This document shows, in pieces, positions 1 through 9,230 of a stretch of 40,618 bases of DNA (position 1 is its first letter; each line of letters begins with the position of its first letter). The stretch is from positions 1-40,618 of the forward strand of contig JAUVLU010000023.1 of NCBI GenBank assembly GCA_030600585.1. Reading direction: 5' to 3'. The notes beneath the pieces were generated by a model that did not search any database, was not told where the DNA came from, and worked only from the letters and a program-made list of their open reading frames with translations. Source of the DNA: Candidatus Cloacimonadota bacterium (GTDB taxonomy: Bacteria > Cloacimonadota > Cloacimonadia > Cloacimonadales > TCS61). Both the position numbers and the translations under genes were made by a program.

Positions 1-3000
1 TTGAGTTCACAGAGAAAAGCTCACAAAATGATACATTTACACAATTGCATATTAAAGACTGTTCTTCATCCGGAAAGGCTGGAGAACCGCAATTACCGGT
101 ATATACTAAGTTCATTATTCTCCCTGATCATGGAAATTATGTTTTAGAAAATATTTCATACGATGAAAAGATCATCGAACTGGATAAGGCGGTTTTACCT
201 ACCGGTTTTTTTGATGACTGCGAAGTAAATACTGCTGAATATAATAAAGATGAATGGCTCCCTTCGGAGATCGTTACAATAAGTGATCCAAACATCATGG
301 GTGCGTACCGGTTCTCACAGATTGCTGTATCACCTACACAATATAACCCAATCCAAAACAAAATTAGAATTTTAGAAAACATTGAAATCAATATAATGCT
401 GGATGAAGCTGATACAAAAAATCCGAAACTAAAACAAAACAAGATCAATTCATTTTCCGATATAGCCAAATCATTAATTCAAGGAAATGTAATTAATCAA
501 ACCATGCAGAATGGACAATATCTCTTTATTATTCAAGATGATATAGCCTCTCTTTTAGATCCGCTATTACGTTGGAAAGAAAAACTGGGTTACAAAACCA
601 GAGTTGCAACTTTATCCGAAACCGGTTATACTGCGGATTCTATTAAAAACTATATCCAAAATGCTTATGATAATTGGGAAATTCCTCCTGAATTTGTTAT
701 TCTAATTGGTGATGTTTCAGGTGCTATTCAGTGTCCCGCTTTTTTTGTAGAAGGCTATTGGGAACCATATGCTGTAAGTGATCACAATTATACTCTTCTC
801 GATGGAGATGATTATTTCCCTGATGTTTTTATCGGCAGACTTTCAGTCCAAAGTCAGATGGAATTAATGACTATTATATCTAAAATTATTAATTATGAGC
901 GAAATCCTTTTATGGATATCCCATGGCAGAAACGTGCTTTAATGGTTGGACATATTGAAGAATGGAATGGTTACTCTCAGCGTGAAATTTTGATGGGAAT
1001 CCGAAACAAACTACTTGATTTTGAATATACCACTGTCGATACATTTATAAGTCCCTGGCAGCAGGGAAATATCCAGCTTGCAAACAAAATAAGTGAAGGG
1101 GAATCATTTATATGTTTTCGCGGGGCTGGATCTCCTTCCTATTGGAGTGGTGGTTATGCAGGTCCCATGTTTACGATTGATGATATTAGTACTTTGAATA
1201 ATGGTTTTATGCTGCCGATGGTTACAAGTATGACTTGCGCCGGTGGTGATTTTGCGTCCGAACAATATACAACATGTTTCGGTGAAAAATGGTTAGCAGC
1301 AGGAAGCCCTTCGGTTCCACAGGGAGCAATTGGATTCATCGGTCCAAGCGAACATGATACAAAAGCCTGGTTCAATAATGCAAATGCGATGGGAATTTAT
1401 CAGGGTGTTACTCAGGAAGGATTATTTCGCTGTGGAGAAATGCTGCTTCGCGGAAAGATGGAATTGTACAACAACTACCCGCATAATCATGCTTGGGGAA
1501 GCGCATTAGACTCAGATCAATTCTACTTTTATGTTTATAATCTTCTTGGAGATCCCGGATTGCAAATATTAACTGATATTCCGCAAGAGATCGAACTCAT
1601 CTTTGATCCGGTTATTCAATCTTCAGTCAATTTTATTGAAGTGCACATCGATATTTTAGGGGATGATCTTTCCGGATTTACGATTGCTATCACATCTGAA
1701 GACAGCCTTATAACAACCGGAACTACAGATGCCGGCGGAACTGCAATTATTCCCATTGATCTACCTACCGGCAGCTATGAAGTTACTGCTTCCAAATACT
1801 GTTATATTCCAATTACGCATGATCTTGTTGTGGAAGCTGACGCATCTCTTGTATTAGAAAATTTTTCTTTTTCAGATCAACTTGTTTCAGGTTATAATTC
1901 TAATTTGGAATTCACTATTGCCAATGCCGGAATTACCGATATTGAAAATATAACAATAATTCCACTGTGTGATAATGATCACATCACTTTCCCGAATAAT
2001 TCGCTTGATTTGGATATTCTGGAAGCTGGACAGAATTATTCGGGTGAATTTGAAATACAAGTTTCCCAAAGTTGGGTAGATGGAGAGGAGGCACTAATAT
2101 TTCTGGAAATAACTTCTGACGGCGGAGATTTTATTTTCTTAACTCCGTCGGTAATTGTTTCACCTGAACTTATGGTTTCTGAATTTATAGTGCAGAATTC
2201 AACCCAATGCCTTATCCAAAATCAAACGACAAATATTTTAATCGAGCTGCAAAATTGCGGCAATTTTGGTACCGGTAATTTCCAAGCTGAACTGATCTGT
2301 ACGAATGAGAATGCCATAATCGAGGATGCCTTCAGCAGCTTTGTTAATATTCCCCAAAATGGAACAGGAACCGGTATTTTCTTTGTTACACCAGAAAATG
2401 TGAACTCAGGTGAAATTGCTCAATTTGAATTAATTATCACAAACGATTATTCTATTCTACAAAATATCAGCTTCAACTTTCCTATCGGTATTATTGATTC
2501 AACCAGTATTACCTTCTCAGAAAACGGTTATTATGCAATTGAATCAGGAGATATTGGAAATTTCAGTGCTCCACAGTATAACTGGATCGAGATAGATCCT
2601 GCTTATGGAGGTGACGGATCACTTCTCGATTCCGATCATACAACTATCGATGGATTTACAAAAGTTATTCCCCTTCCATTCCAATTTAATTATTATGGTA
2701 ATTTCTATGATAATATCTCTATTTGCTCCGAAGGCTACATCTCTATGGAAACAATGCCGCTTGTATTTCATAGAAATCGTAATATCCCATCGGGAGTTGG
2801 TCCAGCAGGAATGATAGCACCCTTCTGGGATGATCTTATCGATGGCAGAATATATGTTAAATACGATGTAGAAAACCATTATTTTATTATTGAATGGTCG
2901 GATTTTAAAAATGAATTTGATGGAACCAGCGAGATATTCCAGGTTATACTCTACGATCCCGAATTTTATTTCTCAACCAACGAAAATAAATTGATAAAAT

Positions 3001-4787
3001 TCCAATATAAAGAAATAAGTAATACAGACCATGATGAGAATTATGCAACTGTTGGATTAGAAAATTATCAGCAGGATAGTGGTTTATTATTAACTTTCTC
3101 CAATATTTATCCAAACACCGTACATGAATTGCAAAATGAGACCGCAATACTTTTTTGCCATAATATTGAGATCGGCATCCCGTTCATAAGTGCTGAACCC
3201 GAGAGCTTCTTTTTTTCAGTTACTGCCGATTCCATCTTCACGGTTGATTTTACATTATTAAATGTTTTGGGTTCTTCCGATATTTCATATAATGTTTCAT
3301 TAGCACACTTTGCAAAAATACCTGATGGGTATCCAACTAATTTCAATGAAGATTTCTCCAGAAATATCGAAAGTAGTCTAATTTTTAATATGACGAATAC
3401 ATACATACCAATAATTCCGATGAACTTCCTTTTTTATTTGATCCATAATGACATCGATGGTGAAGGTGTTTATGGCATTACAATTGACTTCCCACCCGGA
3501 TTTTATGTGAATAGCGCTACGAATATTGATGAACTGGAATATAATAATGAAACTGGTGACGGAGCAGAAATAAGCTGGGGTTTTGTACCGGGAAATAGCA
3601 TTATTCCTCCTCCTTCTTCTTCAATCCCGATAAATGTAAATGTGACAATCGATGAAAACCAAACATCTCCGGTTGAGATTGGCTGGTATATCGAAGGAGA
3701 CGGAACGGGAAGTGCGCCGCATCAGGTAAGCGGTACATTCACGGTTAATCCGACCGGTGACAATTATCTCTGGATAACTTACCCAAACGGCGGAGAAACA
3801 ATTGTTCCCTCGATACAAGATACACTTTTGTGGGATAAATACGGTGATGCGGAATATGTGCAGATAGAACTAAGCAAAGATAATATGGCAAGCTGGCAGA
3901 TAATTGATGATCAGGCAGAAAATTCAGGGTTGTATCCATATATATTTGATGGTCCGCTCGCCGATGAGTGCAGGATCAAAATATCAACCCTTGATGGAGA
4001 GAGCTATGATTATTCCGATGAATCTTTTAGCATTTCAGCCTTTAATATCATCTACCCGGAAGAGGGTTCAATACTCTCTTATGGAACAATTGATACATTA
4101 ATATGGCAATATACCGGAAATTACGATAATGTGCAGATCGAGATTTCTGTGAATAACGGATATTCATGGGAATCAATAAGTGAAATTGCTGAAAATACCG
4201 GTTCATTTGTTTATTCGGTTCAAGGACCTCCTTCCGAATTCTGTTTATTCCGAATTAGTAATACAGCCGGCACAGTACAAAATACATCAGGAACTTTCAC
4301 GATAGTAGATTCACCAGTTGATTGGCTGGAAATAGAAAATACGTCAGGGAATATTCCGGCAGGTGGGAACGATATTAATTCCTTTACAATCTCCTCCGAT
4401 GGATTGATTCTTGCAACTTACGTTGCAGTTATTAAGGTTATTACAAATATTGGACAAATTTTAAATATTCCAATCACGCTGGAAGTATATTCAACAACAC
4501 CTCCAATAGAGCATTATAAACTCAGTCAGAATTATCCAAATCCATTTAATCCGTTCACAAAGATCGACTATGAAATTCCTATAGCCGGTAAGATCACAAT
4601 AAAAGTGTATAATATCAGGGGACAATATGTTAAAATGCTTATTAATGAGCAAAAGGAACCGGGAAGTTATTATACCTATTGGGATGGAACCGATGACAAA
4701 AACCGCAAAGTAAGCTCAGGAGTTTATTTCTATCAACTCGAATCAAGCAAATCTACAAAAACAATGAAGATGATTCTTATCAAATAG
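1..4787 (+). CDS. Secreted gingipain-like (peptidase C25 family) protein with T9SS-type C-terminal sorting domain, 5' end outside window
   Basis: The reading frame is open to the first base, so the N-terminus (signal peptide) lies outside the window; a TTG at 45 is only an internal codon. Numbering below counts from that TTG. The first ~40 residues resemble a C25 propeptide (GEPQLPVYTKFIILP). Residues ~155-510 look like a C25 caspase-fold domain, with DGDDYFPDVFIGRLS and the Cys-containing stretch SMTCAGGDFAS (Cys398). Where many C25 enzymes have GHGS, this one has RGAGS (Ala361), so activity is uncertain. Ig-like and nidogen-like beta domains follow (~520-1030), then two Ig-like repeats (~1255-1440, YPNGGE and YPEEGS starts). 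The last ~90 residues are a FlgD-like/T9SS sorting domain (NYPNPFNPFTKIDYEIP). The family is exported across both membranes and anchored or released. No partner gene is visible. Confidence 0.85.
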   Translation, partial: EFTEKSSQNDTFTQLHIKDCSSSGKAGEPQLPVYTKFIILPDHGNYVLENISYDEKIIELDKAVLPTGFFDDCEVNTAEYNKDEWLPSEIVTISDPNIMGAYRFSQIAVSPTQYNPIQNKIRILENIEINIMLDEADTKNPKLKQNKINSFSDIAKSLIQGNVINQTMQNGQYLFIIQDDIASLLDPLLRWKEKLGYKTRVATLSETGYTADSIKNYIQNAYDNWEIPPEFVILIGDVSGAIQCPAFFVEGYWEPYAVSDHNYTLLDGDDYFPDVFIGRLSVQSQMELMTIISKIINYERNPFMDIPWQKRALMVGHIEEWNGYSQREILMGIRNKLLDFEYTTVDTFISPWQQGNIQLANKISEGESFICFRGAGSPSYWSGGYAGPMFTIDDISTLNNGFMLPMVTSMTCAGGDFASEQYTTCFGEKWLAAGSPSVPQGAIGFIGPSEHDTKAWFNNANAMGIYQGVTQEGLFRCGEMLLRGKMELYNNYPHNHAWGSALDSDQFYFYVYNLLGDPGLQILTDIPQEIELIFDPVIQSSVNFIEVHIDILGDDLSGFTIAITSEDSLITTGTTDAGGTAIIPIDLPTGSYEVTASKYCYIPITHDLVVEADASLVLENFSFSDQLVSGYNSNLEFTIANAGITDIENITIIPLCDNDHITFPNNSLDLDILEAGQNYSGEFEIQVSQSWVDGEEALIFLEITSDGGDFIFLTPSVIVSPELMVSEFIVQNSTQCLIQNQTTNILIELQNCGNFGTGNFQAELICTNENAIIEDAFSSFVNIPQNGTGTGIFFVTPENVNSGEIAQFELIITNDYSILQNISFNFPIGIIDSTSITFSENGYYAIESGDIGNFSAPQYNWIEIDPAYGGDGSLLDSDHTTIDGFTKVIPLPFQFNYYGNFYDNISICSEGYISMETMPLVFHRNRNIPSGVGPAGMIAPFWDDLIDGRIYVKYDVENHYFIIEWSDFKNEFDGTSEIFQVILYDPEFYFSTNENKLIKFQYKEISNTDHDENYATVGLENYQQDSGLLLTFSNIYPNTVHELQNETAILFCHNIEIGIPFISAEPESFFFSVTADSIFTVDFTLLNVLGSSDISYNVSLAHFAKIPDGYPTNFNEDFSRNIESSLIFNMTNTYIPIIPMNFLFYLIHNDIDGEGVYGITIDFPPGFYVNSATNIDELEYNNETGDGAEISWGFVPGNSIIPPPSSSIPINVNVTIDENQTSPVEIGWYIEGDGTGSAPHQVSGTFTVNPTGDNYLWITYPNGGETIVPSIQDTLLWDKYGDAEYVQIELSKDNMASWQIIDDQAENSGLYPYIFDGPLADECRIKISTLDGESYDYSDESFSISAFNIIYPEEGSILSYGTIDTLIWQYTGNYDNVQIEISVNNGYSWESISEIAENTGSFVYSVQGPPSEFCLFRISNTAGTVQNTSGTFTIVDSPVDWLEIENTSGNIPAGGNDINSFTISSDGLILATYVAVIKVITNIGQILNIPITLEVYSTTPPIEHYKLSQNYPNPFNPFTKIDYEIPIAGKITIKVYNIRGQYVKMLINEQKEPGSYYTYWDGTDDKNRKVSSGVYFYQLESSKSTKTMKMILIK

Positions 4788-4865
4788 GTTTGCACCAATT
4801 TGGAGAGAAACCGCAGGAAGAATTGATTGAGATCAGAAAGCAGAGATCAGAAAGCAGAAAGGATA

Positions 4866-4895
4866 AAGTAACTCAAAGCTCCTGCTTTGAGAAAA
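4866..4895 (-). repeat. Dispersed palindromic repeat (CTCAAAGC-AGGA-GCTTTGAG)
   Basis: The 8-bp arms CTCAAAGC and GCTTTGAG enclose a 4-base loop. The same 30-base unit occurs in opposite orientation at 10234-10263 and 12516-12545, each time embedded in poly-purine/pyrimidine DNA outside genes. Confidence 0.8.
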
Positions 4896-4927
4896 GGAAA
4901 TTCGGCTTCGTTTCCAACTACACCGTG

Positions 4928-5010
4928 ATAAGATGCCGCAGAAAGAAATGTTGTCATCCTGAGCCCCGAAAATCGGGGAAGGATAGCGAGAGCATAAGAT
5001 GCCGCAGAAA
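4928..5010. repeat. Pair of 17-bp direct repeats around a CCCCGA hairpin
   Basis: ATAAGATGCCGCAGAAA occurs at 4928-4944 and again at 4994-5010. Between the copies lies a CATCCTGAGC...GAAGGAT unit with a CCCCGA-aaa-TCGGGG hairpin. A related CCCGATTTTCGGG hairpin sits in the 130-bp repeats at 10.1 and 12.3 kb. Confidence 0.7.
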
Positions 5011-5192
5011 AAATTGATTGAAGATATACGATTTGAGATTTACGAATTACGATTAACGATTTGAGAATGAAAAATCTGTCTTTCTGAACCCCATCCCAAA
5101 CCCTTCCCCTTAAACTAATGGAAAGGGAGTTTTACTCGTTACCCCGGTATTTGACGGATGGTTTTGAACCTAACAATGGCTAATTGAACCGC

Positions 5193-5222
5193 TTCGACTC
5201 GACGTTTCTTTTTCGAGTCGAA
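5193..5222 (+). terminator. Strong hairpin, possible terminator
   Basis: A perfect 10-bp inverted repeat, TTCGACTCGA / TCGAGTCGAA, encloses a 10-base loop. The following bases are A-rich on the plus strand rather than a clear T-tract, so terminator function is uncertain. Confidence 0.4.
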
Positions 5223-5242
5223 AAGCAGAATTATTTTTCTAA

Positions 5243-5271
5243 TTGACACTTAATAATAATATTTACAAATT
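5243..5271 (+). promoter_or_regulatory. Candidate promoter for the lipoprotein gene
   Basis: A perfect TTGACA is at 5243-5248, followed by AT-rich DNA with a weak TACAAA-like element. TTGACAC is also seen upstream of the genes at 27710 (minus) and 29489. The -10 element is poor, so this is only a candidate. Confidence 0.25.
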
Positions 5272-5336
5272 CGGTTTTGTATTGTTGTTTTTGATTTTAA
5301 ATAAAACGAAATTTAATAATTTTATTGGAGGTGTGA

Positions 5337-5801
5337 ATGAATTATAATTTTTTTAAAAAGAACAAAAGCATATTGTTATTATTTTTGTCCCTATTATTAA
5401 TTAGCTGCAATTTTAATCCATTCCAAAGCGATGAAGATATTTGGGATGGCAAAGTTTACACCATTCCCGAATTATTTGATAGCGGCATTGCGCAGGATGG
5501 TAATACTTATCTTGTTGAAGGTTATATTTTTGAACTTAATTATTCTCTTGAATATGAAGACTTTCTATTATTTCCTGAAATCAATACACGTAGAGACACA
5601 ACCTATCACAATATAGACATAAATGTTGTGAGTAATGTAAATTCAATTTTTAACAAGATTGTTAATGCTTTTGAGAATACTGAAGAAGAATGGATTCAAG
5701 TTACTATCAGGGGAATAGCAAAGGAAATTACAATTTACGGTAATGGTTGGTCAGACAATATTTTTATTATGGAGATTGATGCTGTTAGAATCAACGATTA
5801 A
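5337..5801 (+). CDS. Small lipoprotein of unknown function, possibly OB-fold
   Basis: This 154-residue protein has a clear lipoprotein signal (charged start, hydrophobic stretch, lipobox LLIS-Cys at about residues 20-24). GGAGGT lies just upstream of the ATG. After the lipobox, the pattern IPELFDSGI..DGNTYLVEGYI followed by alternating beta-like segments (NIDINVV, WIQVTIRGIAKEI, IFIMEIDAVRI) is reminiscent of an OB-fold-like lipoprotein; that is inference from pattern only. The gene is AT-rich and is followed 54 bases later by another secreted unknown, probably co-transcribed. Confidence 0.7.
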   Translation: MNYNFFKKNKSILLLFLSLLLISCNFNPFQSDEDIWDGKVYTIPELFDSGIAQDGNTYLVEGYIFELNYSLEYEDFLLFPEINTRRDTTYHNIDINVVSNVNSIFNKIVNAFENTEEEWIQVTIRGIAKEITIYGNGWSDNIFIMEIDAVRIND

Positions 5802-5855
5802 AAATAAGGACGTGGTGTGCAAATGTTAAGTACATTTTTAAAGGAGAATATTGAT

Positions 5856-6806
5856 TTGAAGCTAAGTTATTTGATAATTGTTGTGATTACAATTTTAGGG
5901 AATCTATTTTGTGAAGAAGAATTATTACAAATTAAAAGTCCGCATAAAAATCTCGAAGACAACGTTGATGTAAAAATTATGGATTTGGTTTATCCTCAAA
6001 GCGCTATTATTCCTATGATTAATACTGAATTCAATGATTCATTGAAATTTCTAATTCCATCAAATGAGATATTAAAGAGTTATGATTTTAATTTACAGCA
6101 AATAATTTCTTTTAATCTTAATAACTTAGAAAACAATAAAGTATATTCTTTTGCTAATTACAACAAATTGAGTTATTTTAAATCATCAGATTTCCTTTAC
6201 ATTGATATTGATAACGATAATACTCCCGAAGTTTTCTGCAAAGCTGAAGCGCCTTGGGGTGGTGGTGGAGAATATTGTACAATTTACTGGAAAAAAGATA
6301 AAAATTATTATAGATTAGAAAACGCTTTCTGGGGAACTATTGAAAGAATTATTACAGCAAATAATACCGTGGGTACATTAATTACCAAATATAAATCTCT
6401 TACTTCTTGGAAAATTTATGAAATAAGCATGCCTTCATACAACATAATAAAAAATATTTTCTATAGTAGAATAAATATTCCATTAGAAACCGATGGAATG
6501 AATGGGAAAAAGTTTCATACAATTAATCCACCTGTATTACTTAGAGTCTGGCCTGAAAGAATTGATTCGGGTTTCTTTGATCCTCTAATTCAAGATCGTA
6601 ATAATGGTAATGTTCAAGCCATTATAAAGAGCAAATGTACGGGTTTAGCGTATTGTAAATTTGTTGATTCAAATAATAAAATATGGTATTTAGTAATTAT
6701 ACAAGTTAACCAACTTCCAATCTGGCACACATTTAGAAATATTGAAGGAAATGGTGAGCATCTTATTGGTTGGTTAAATGAAGAGTTTATTCGTTTTGAT
6801 GAGTAA
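5856..6806 (+). CDS. Secreted protein of unknown function with C-terminal SH3-like segment
   Basis: I choose the TTG at 5856 because AAGGAG (5841-5846) sits 9 bases upstream and the protein then begins with a typical signal peptide (MKLSYLIIVVITILGNLF). The frame is open back to a GTG at 5817 without a comparable ribosome site. The mature part holds DIDNDNTPEVFCKAEAPWGGGG (an FG-GAP/calcium-loop-like DxDxD stretch). The C-terminal ~75 residues (GNVQAIIKSKC...WYLVI...IGWLNEEFI) resemble a bacterial SH3 domain. No family is recognised. The gene is AT-rich and followed by two hairpins. Confidence 0.65.
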   Translation: MKLSYLIIVVITILGNLFCEEELLQIKSPHKNLEDNVDVKIMDLVYPQSAIIPMINTEFNDSLKFLIPSNEILKSYDFNLQQIISFNLNNLENNKVYSFANYNKLSYFKSSDFLYIDIDNDNTPEVFCKAEAPWGGGGEYCTIYWKKDKNYYRLENAFWGTIERIITANNTVGTLITKYKSLTSWKIYEISMPSYNIIKNIFYSRINIPLETDGMNGKKFHTINPPVLLRVWPERIDSGFFDPLIQDRNNGNVQAIIKSKCTGLAYCKFVDSNNKIWYLVIIQVNQLPIWHTFRNIEGNGEHLIGWLNEEFIRFDE

Positions 6807-6816
6807 ATAATGCACT

Positions 6817-6843
6817 TAACATGTGCACCTGCAGTAGGTGTTA
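6817..6843. repeat. Bulged inverted repeat after accessory gene
   Basis: CACCT-gcagt-AGGTG forms a hairpin, extended by TAACA (6817-6821) and TGTTA (6839-6843) with four unpaired bases on one side. It immediately follows the stop codon of the secreted unknown. A similar CACCT-G-CCAC hairpin follows pyrG at 17221. Confidence 0.5.
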
Positions 6844-6855
6844 TCAGTCCATTTC

Positions 6856-6878
6856 ACCTGAATCGTACCGATTCAGGT
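6856..6878 (+). terminator. Hairpin between convergent genes, likely terminator
   Basis: A perfect 10-bp stem, ACCTGAATCG / CGATTCAGGT, has a 3-base loop (TAC) and is followed by TTGGTCGGTTTG. It lies between the convergent genes ending at 6806 (plus) and 6979 (minus), where a bidirectional terminator is expected. Confidence 0.5.
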
Positions 6879-6978
6879 TTGGTCGGTTTGTTCGGTCGTG
6901 ATCGTTCCGATCCCGCCGCACACGCCAAACATTAACCAACCTTCCGCTTCGCTCCATGTTGTAACGAAAGTCAGCTTC

Positions 6979-7686
6979 TTAACCCTTCATAAGTGATTCA
7001 AAATAGGCGGGAATTTTTGTTGTAAATGTCATCTTCTCTTTTGAATGCGGATGAGTGATCGTGAGGGAAGCTGCATGAAGCATGAGCCGTTTAATGCCCT
7101 TTTCCTTTACTCCATATTTCTTGTCGCCAGCTACTGCACAGCCTTTGTCAGCGAGATGGACACGAATCTGATTTTTTCTGCCGGTTAGCAGATCTACTTC
7201 CAAAAGACTGTATTTTGCTGATTCTCTAATAACTTTATATCCGGTTTTTGCAAGCTTGCCTTTTTGAGGGTCATCAACAGAATACATTTTATGAACACTA
7301 TTTTCTGCAAGATAGGAAGTAATTATTCCCTCTTTCTCCGGCATCGTTCCATGTATCAGAGCATAGTACTTTTTTTCAAATCCCTGCCATTCTTCCTGAA
7401 GATAACGTTTGGCTTTCTCAGTCTTAGCAAACACAATAACCCCGGAAGTATCTCTATCTAAACGATGCACGATAAAAATTCGTCTTCTCGATTTCTGATT
7501 CCCTTTACGCACGTATTCATTCAAGAGATAATAAGCTGTTTTGTCTCTCACTTTTTCGCTGCTCACCGTAAGCAGACCGTTCACCTTATCCACCACAATT
7601 ATATCCCGATCTTCATAAAGAATTGTAAGCCCTTTCGGCTGGTATCTTTTGGGTGGTCTTTTAAATTGTTTTATACTTTCCTGCAT
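6979..7686 (-). CDS. RluA-family RNA pseudouridine synthase
   Basis: This 235-residue enzyme should isomerise uridine to pseudouridine in rRNA or tRNA. It carries the RluA signature HRLDRDTSGVIVFAKT (catalytic Asp77), the entry motif VVDKVNGLLTVSS, and the conserved TGRKNQIRVHLA and GDKKYG segments. There is no N-terminal S4 domain, so it is closer to the short RluA/RluC-like enzymes than to full RluD; the target position cannot be told. It stands alone on the minus strand, convergent with the secreted unknown at 5856-6806. Confidence 0.92.
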   Translation of the reverse strand: MQESIKQFKRPPKRYQPKGLTILYEDRDIIVVDKVNGLLTVSSEKVRDKTAYYLLNEYVRKGNQKSRRRIFIVHRLDRDTSGVIVFAKTEKAKRYLQEEWQGFEKKYYALIHGTMPEKEGIITSYLAENSVHKMYSVDDPQKGKLAKTGYKVIRESAKYSLLEVDLLTGRKNQIRVHLADKGCAVAGDKKYGVKEKGIKRLMLHAASLTITHPHSKEKMTFTTKIPAYFESLMKG

Positions 7687-8042
7687 AATGATTATTATTC
7701 CTTAATTCATTTTTTATCTTGCTATACAAAAGTTATTTATAAATCCATGAGTCAAGCGATTTGATCTGTTAAATTCCAATTCGATAAATTCCTTGTCATG
7801 ATTAATAAATTTTAAATTTTTGTTTTAAAATTAAAATATATGAGTTCTGCAAAATTGAGTGTGTTTGTAGTATTGCTTTAGTTTGTCTTTGCGAGTTTTA
7901 TCAGCCTCAGGCTGATTTCTTCCTGCTATTACAAACGAAGCAATCTCTTATGTTGAGAGAAAGGAAAGAAGTGATTGCCACGTCGCTTCACTCCTCGCAA
8001 TGACAGAAAGAGTTTTGCAGAATTTAAAAAGGAGAATAAATC
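7687..8042. other. Intergenic region with dispersed inverted repeat and argF leader
   Basis: There is no gene here. The first half is AT-rich and probably holds the promoters of the divergent RluA-type gene and argF. The second half is a long inverted repeat (7884-8005), then AAAAAGGAG just ahead of argF. No ARG box or attenuator was recognised. Confidence 0.6.
7884..8005. repeat. ~120-bp imperfect inverted repeat (TGTCTTTGCGAG...CTCGCAATGACA)
   Basis: The ends TGTCTTTGCGAG and CTCGCAATGACA are inverted copies with one mismatch. An inner hairpin, TCAGCC-tca-GGCTGA, and paired GAAGCAATCTC/GTGATTGCC segments lie between them. This matches the style of dispersed elements known from many unrelated bacteria. 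It has no coding capacity and could be a transposase-dependent mini-element. Confidence 0.7.
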
Positions 8043-9044
8043 ATGGCTTATGATTTTCAAAATAGGAATTTCTTAAAATTATTGGATTTCACACCGAAAG
8101 AGATCAATTTTCTGATCGATCTTTCTTTAAAGCTTAAAAAGGCAAAATATGCAGGAATAGAGCAACCGGTTTTAACCGGTAAGAACATCGCACTTATCTT
8201 TGAAAAATCATCTACAAGGACAAGGTGTGCCTTTGAGGTTGCAGCTCTTGATCAAGGTGCTCATGTAACATATTTAGGACCCAGCGGAAGTCAGATAGGA
8301 AACAAGGAGACAATGAAAGATACCGCCCGCGTGTTGGGAAGAATGTATGATGGTATTGAATATCGCGGCTTCGGACAGGACATCGTGGAAGAGCTGGGAA
8401 AATATGCAGGCGTTCCTGTTTGGAACGGGCTTACCACCGAATTTCATCCAACTCAGATCCTCGCAGATTTCCTAACTGCCAAAGAACATTTGAATAAACC
8501 TTTTAACGAAATGGTTTTTACTTATGTAGGTGACGGCAGAAATAATATGGGTAATTCTCTCATGGTCGGCGGTGCTAAATTAGGAATGGATTTTAGAATT
8601 GCAGCTCCCAAAGAAGTACAGCCGGATGCTGAACTAATAGATAAGTGCAACGAAATAGCAAAAGAAACCGGTGCTAAGATCACTGTCACAGATAACATCA
8701 AAGAAGGTGTAAACAATGCCGATGTGATCTACACAGACGTTTGGGTTTCTATGGGAGAGCCGGCAGAAGTCTGGGAACAAAGGATCGATCTGCTCAAAGA
8801 TTACCAGGTAAATACAGAAATGATGAATATGACTGGAAACCCAAATACGATATTTATGCACTGCCTGCCTTCATTTCACAATACAAATACAAAGCTTGGA
8901 AATGAAATATTTGAAAAATTCGGACTTGCGGAAATGGAAGTCACAGATGAAGTTTTTGAAAGTGAAGCATCTGTTGTTTTTGATGAAGCTGAAAACAGAA
9001 TGCATACTATAAAAGCTGTTATGGTTGCTACTTTAGGTAGATAA
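8043..9044 (+). CDS. argF: Ornithine carbamoyltransferase
   Basis: This enzyme makes citrulline from ornithine and carbamoyl phosphate in arginine synthesis (or the reverse in arginine breakdown). At 333 residues it has the normal family length. The carbamoyl-phosphate loop STRTR is at residues 57-61, and the catalytic HCLP motif, with its ornithine-binding cysteine, is at 273-276. AAGGAG precedes the ATG. No other arginine gene is adjacent, so the direction of the pathway cannot be inferred. Confidence 0.96.
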   Translation: MAYDFQNRNFLKLLDFTPKEINFLIDLSLKLKKAKYAGIEQPVLTGKNIALIFEKSSTRTRCAFEVAALDQGAHVTYLGPSGSQIGNKETMKDTARVLGRMYDGIEYRGFGQDIVEELGKYAGVPVWNGLTTEFHPTQILADFLTAKEHLNKPFNEMVFTYVGDGRNNMGNSLMVGGAKLGMDFRIAAPKEVQPDAELIDKCNEIAKETGAKITVTDNIKEGVNNADVIYTDVWVSMGEPAEVWEQRIDLLKDYQVNTEMMNMTGNPNTIFMHCLPSFHNTNTKLGNEIFEKFGLAEMEVTDEVFESEASVVFDEAENRMHTIKAVMVATLGR

Positions 9045-9047
9045 ATG

Positions 9048-9082
9048 GTTATCCCTGCTGAACAAAAGTTCGGCAGTGTAAC
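9048..9082 (+). terminator. Hairpin downstream of argF
   Basis: CTGCTGAAC-aaaa-GTTCGGCAG (one G-T pair) is flanked by GTTA/TAAC, giving a long stem that starts four bases after the argF stop codon. The tail is ATAATTTA rather than a clean T-run. Confidence 0.5.
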
Positions 9083-9168
9083 ATAATTTATGAAAGATTG
9101 TGAAAGTAAAATAAAAAATATCATCCTGAGTTTTACCCGCCGGGGCGGGGATTCTGCTTTAGCTGAAT

Positions 9169-9209
9169 TGTATCGAAGGATATATCTTAATAAAAAACAC
9201 TTCGATACA
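9169..9209. repeat. Hairpin of a CATCCTGAG-type dispersed repeat
   Basis: TGTATCGAAG (9169-9178) and CTTCGATACA (9200-9209) are perfect 10-bp arms. Upstream CATCCTGAG and CCCGCCGGGGCGGG (9122-9150) belong to the same repeat type. It fills the space before the PAP2 gene, and reading it as the protein's N-terminus would be wrong. Confidence 0.6.
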
Positions 9210-9230
9210 TCCAGCAGGGATTTTTTATGT

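Larger units (their letters stand above)
4788..5336. other. Gene-poor intergenic stretch with dispersed repeats
   Basis: No convincing gene is present; the short open frame at 4790-5017 consists of repeat debris. The stretch holds a purine-rich tract (4837-4865), a CTCAAAGC/GCTTTGAG palindrome also found near 10.24 and 12.52 kb, a 17-bp direct repeat, a CCCCGA/TCGGGG hairpin at about 4964-4978, and a perfect 10-bp stem at 5193-5222. It separates the C25 gene from a lipoprotein gene. Confidence 0.7.

Noticed and set aside
4790-5017. 75-codon open frame after the C25 gene
   Set aside because: Composed of repeat units (twice RCRRK from the 17-bp repeat); no plausible start or protein character.
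7884-8005. Arginine-responsive leader or operator for argF
   Set aside because: The sequence is an inverted dispersed repeat of a type seen far from arginine genes; no ARG-box-like motif was recognised.
9090-9230. 47-residue N-terminal extension of the PAP2 protein
   Set aside because: The DNA is a CATCCTGAG-type dispersed repeat with hairpins, and a signal peptide starts at the ATG at 9231.
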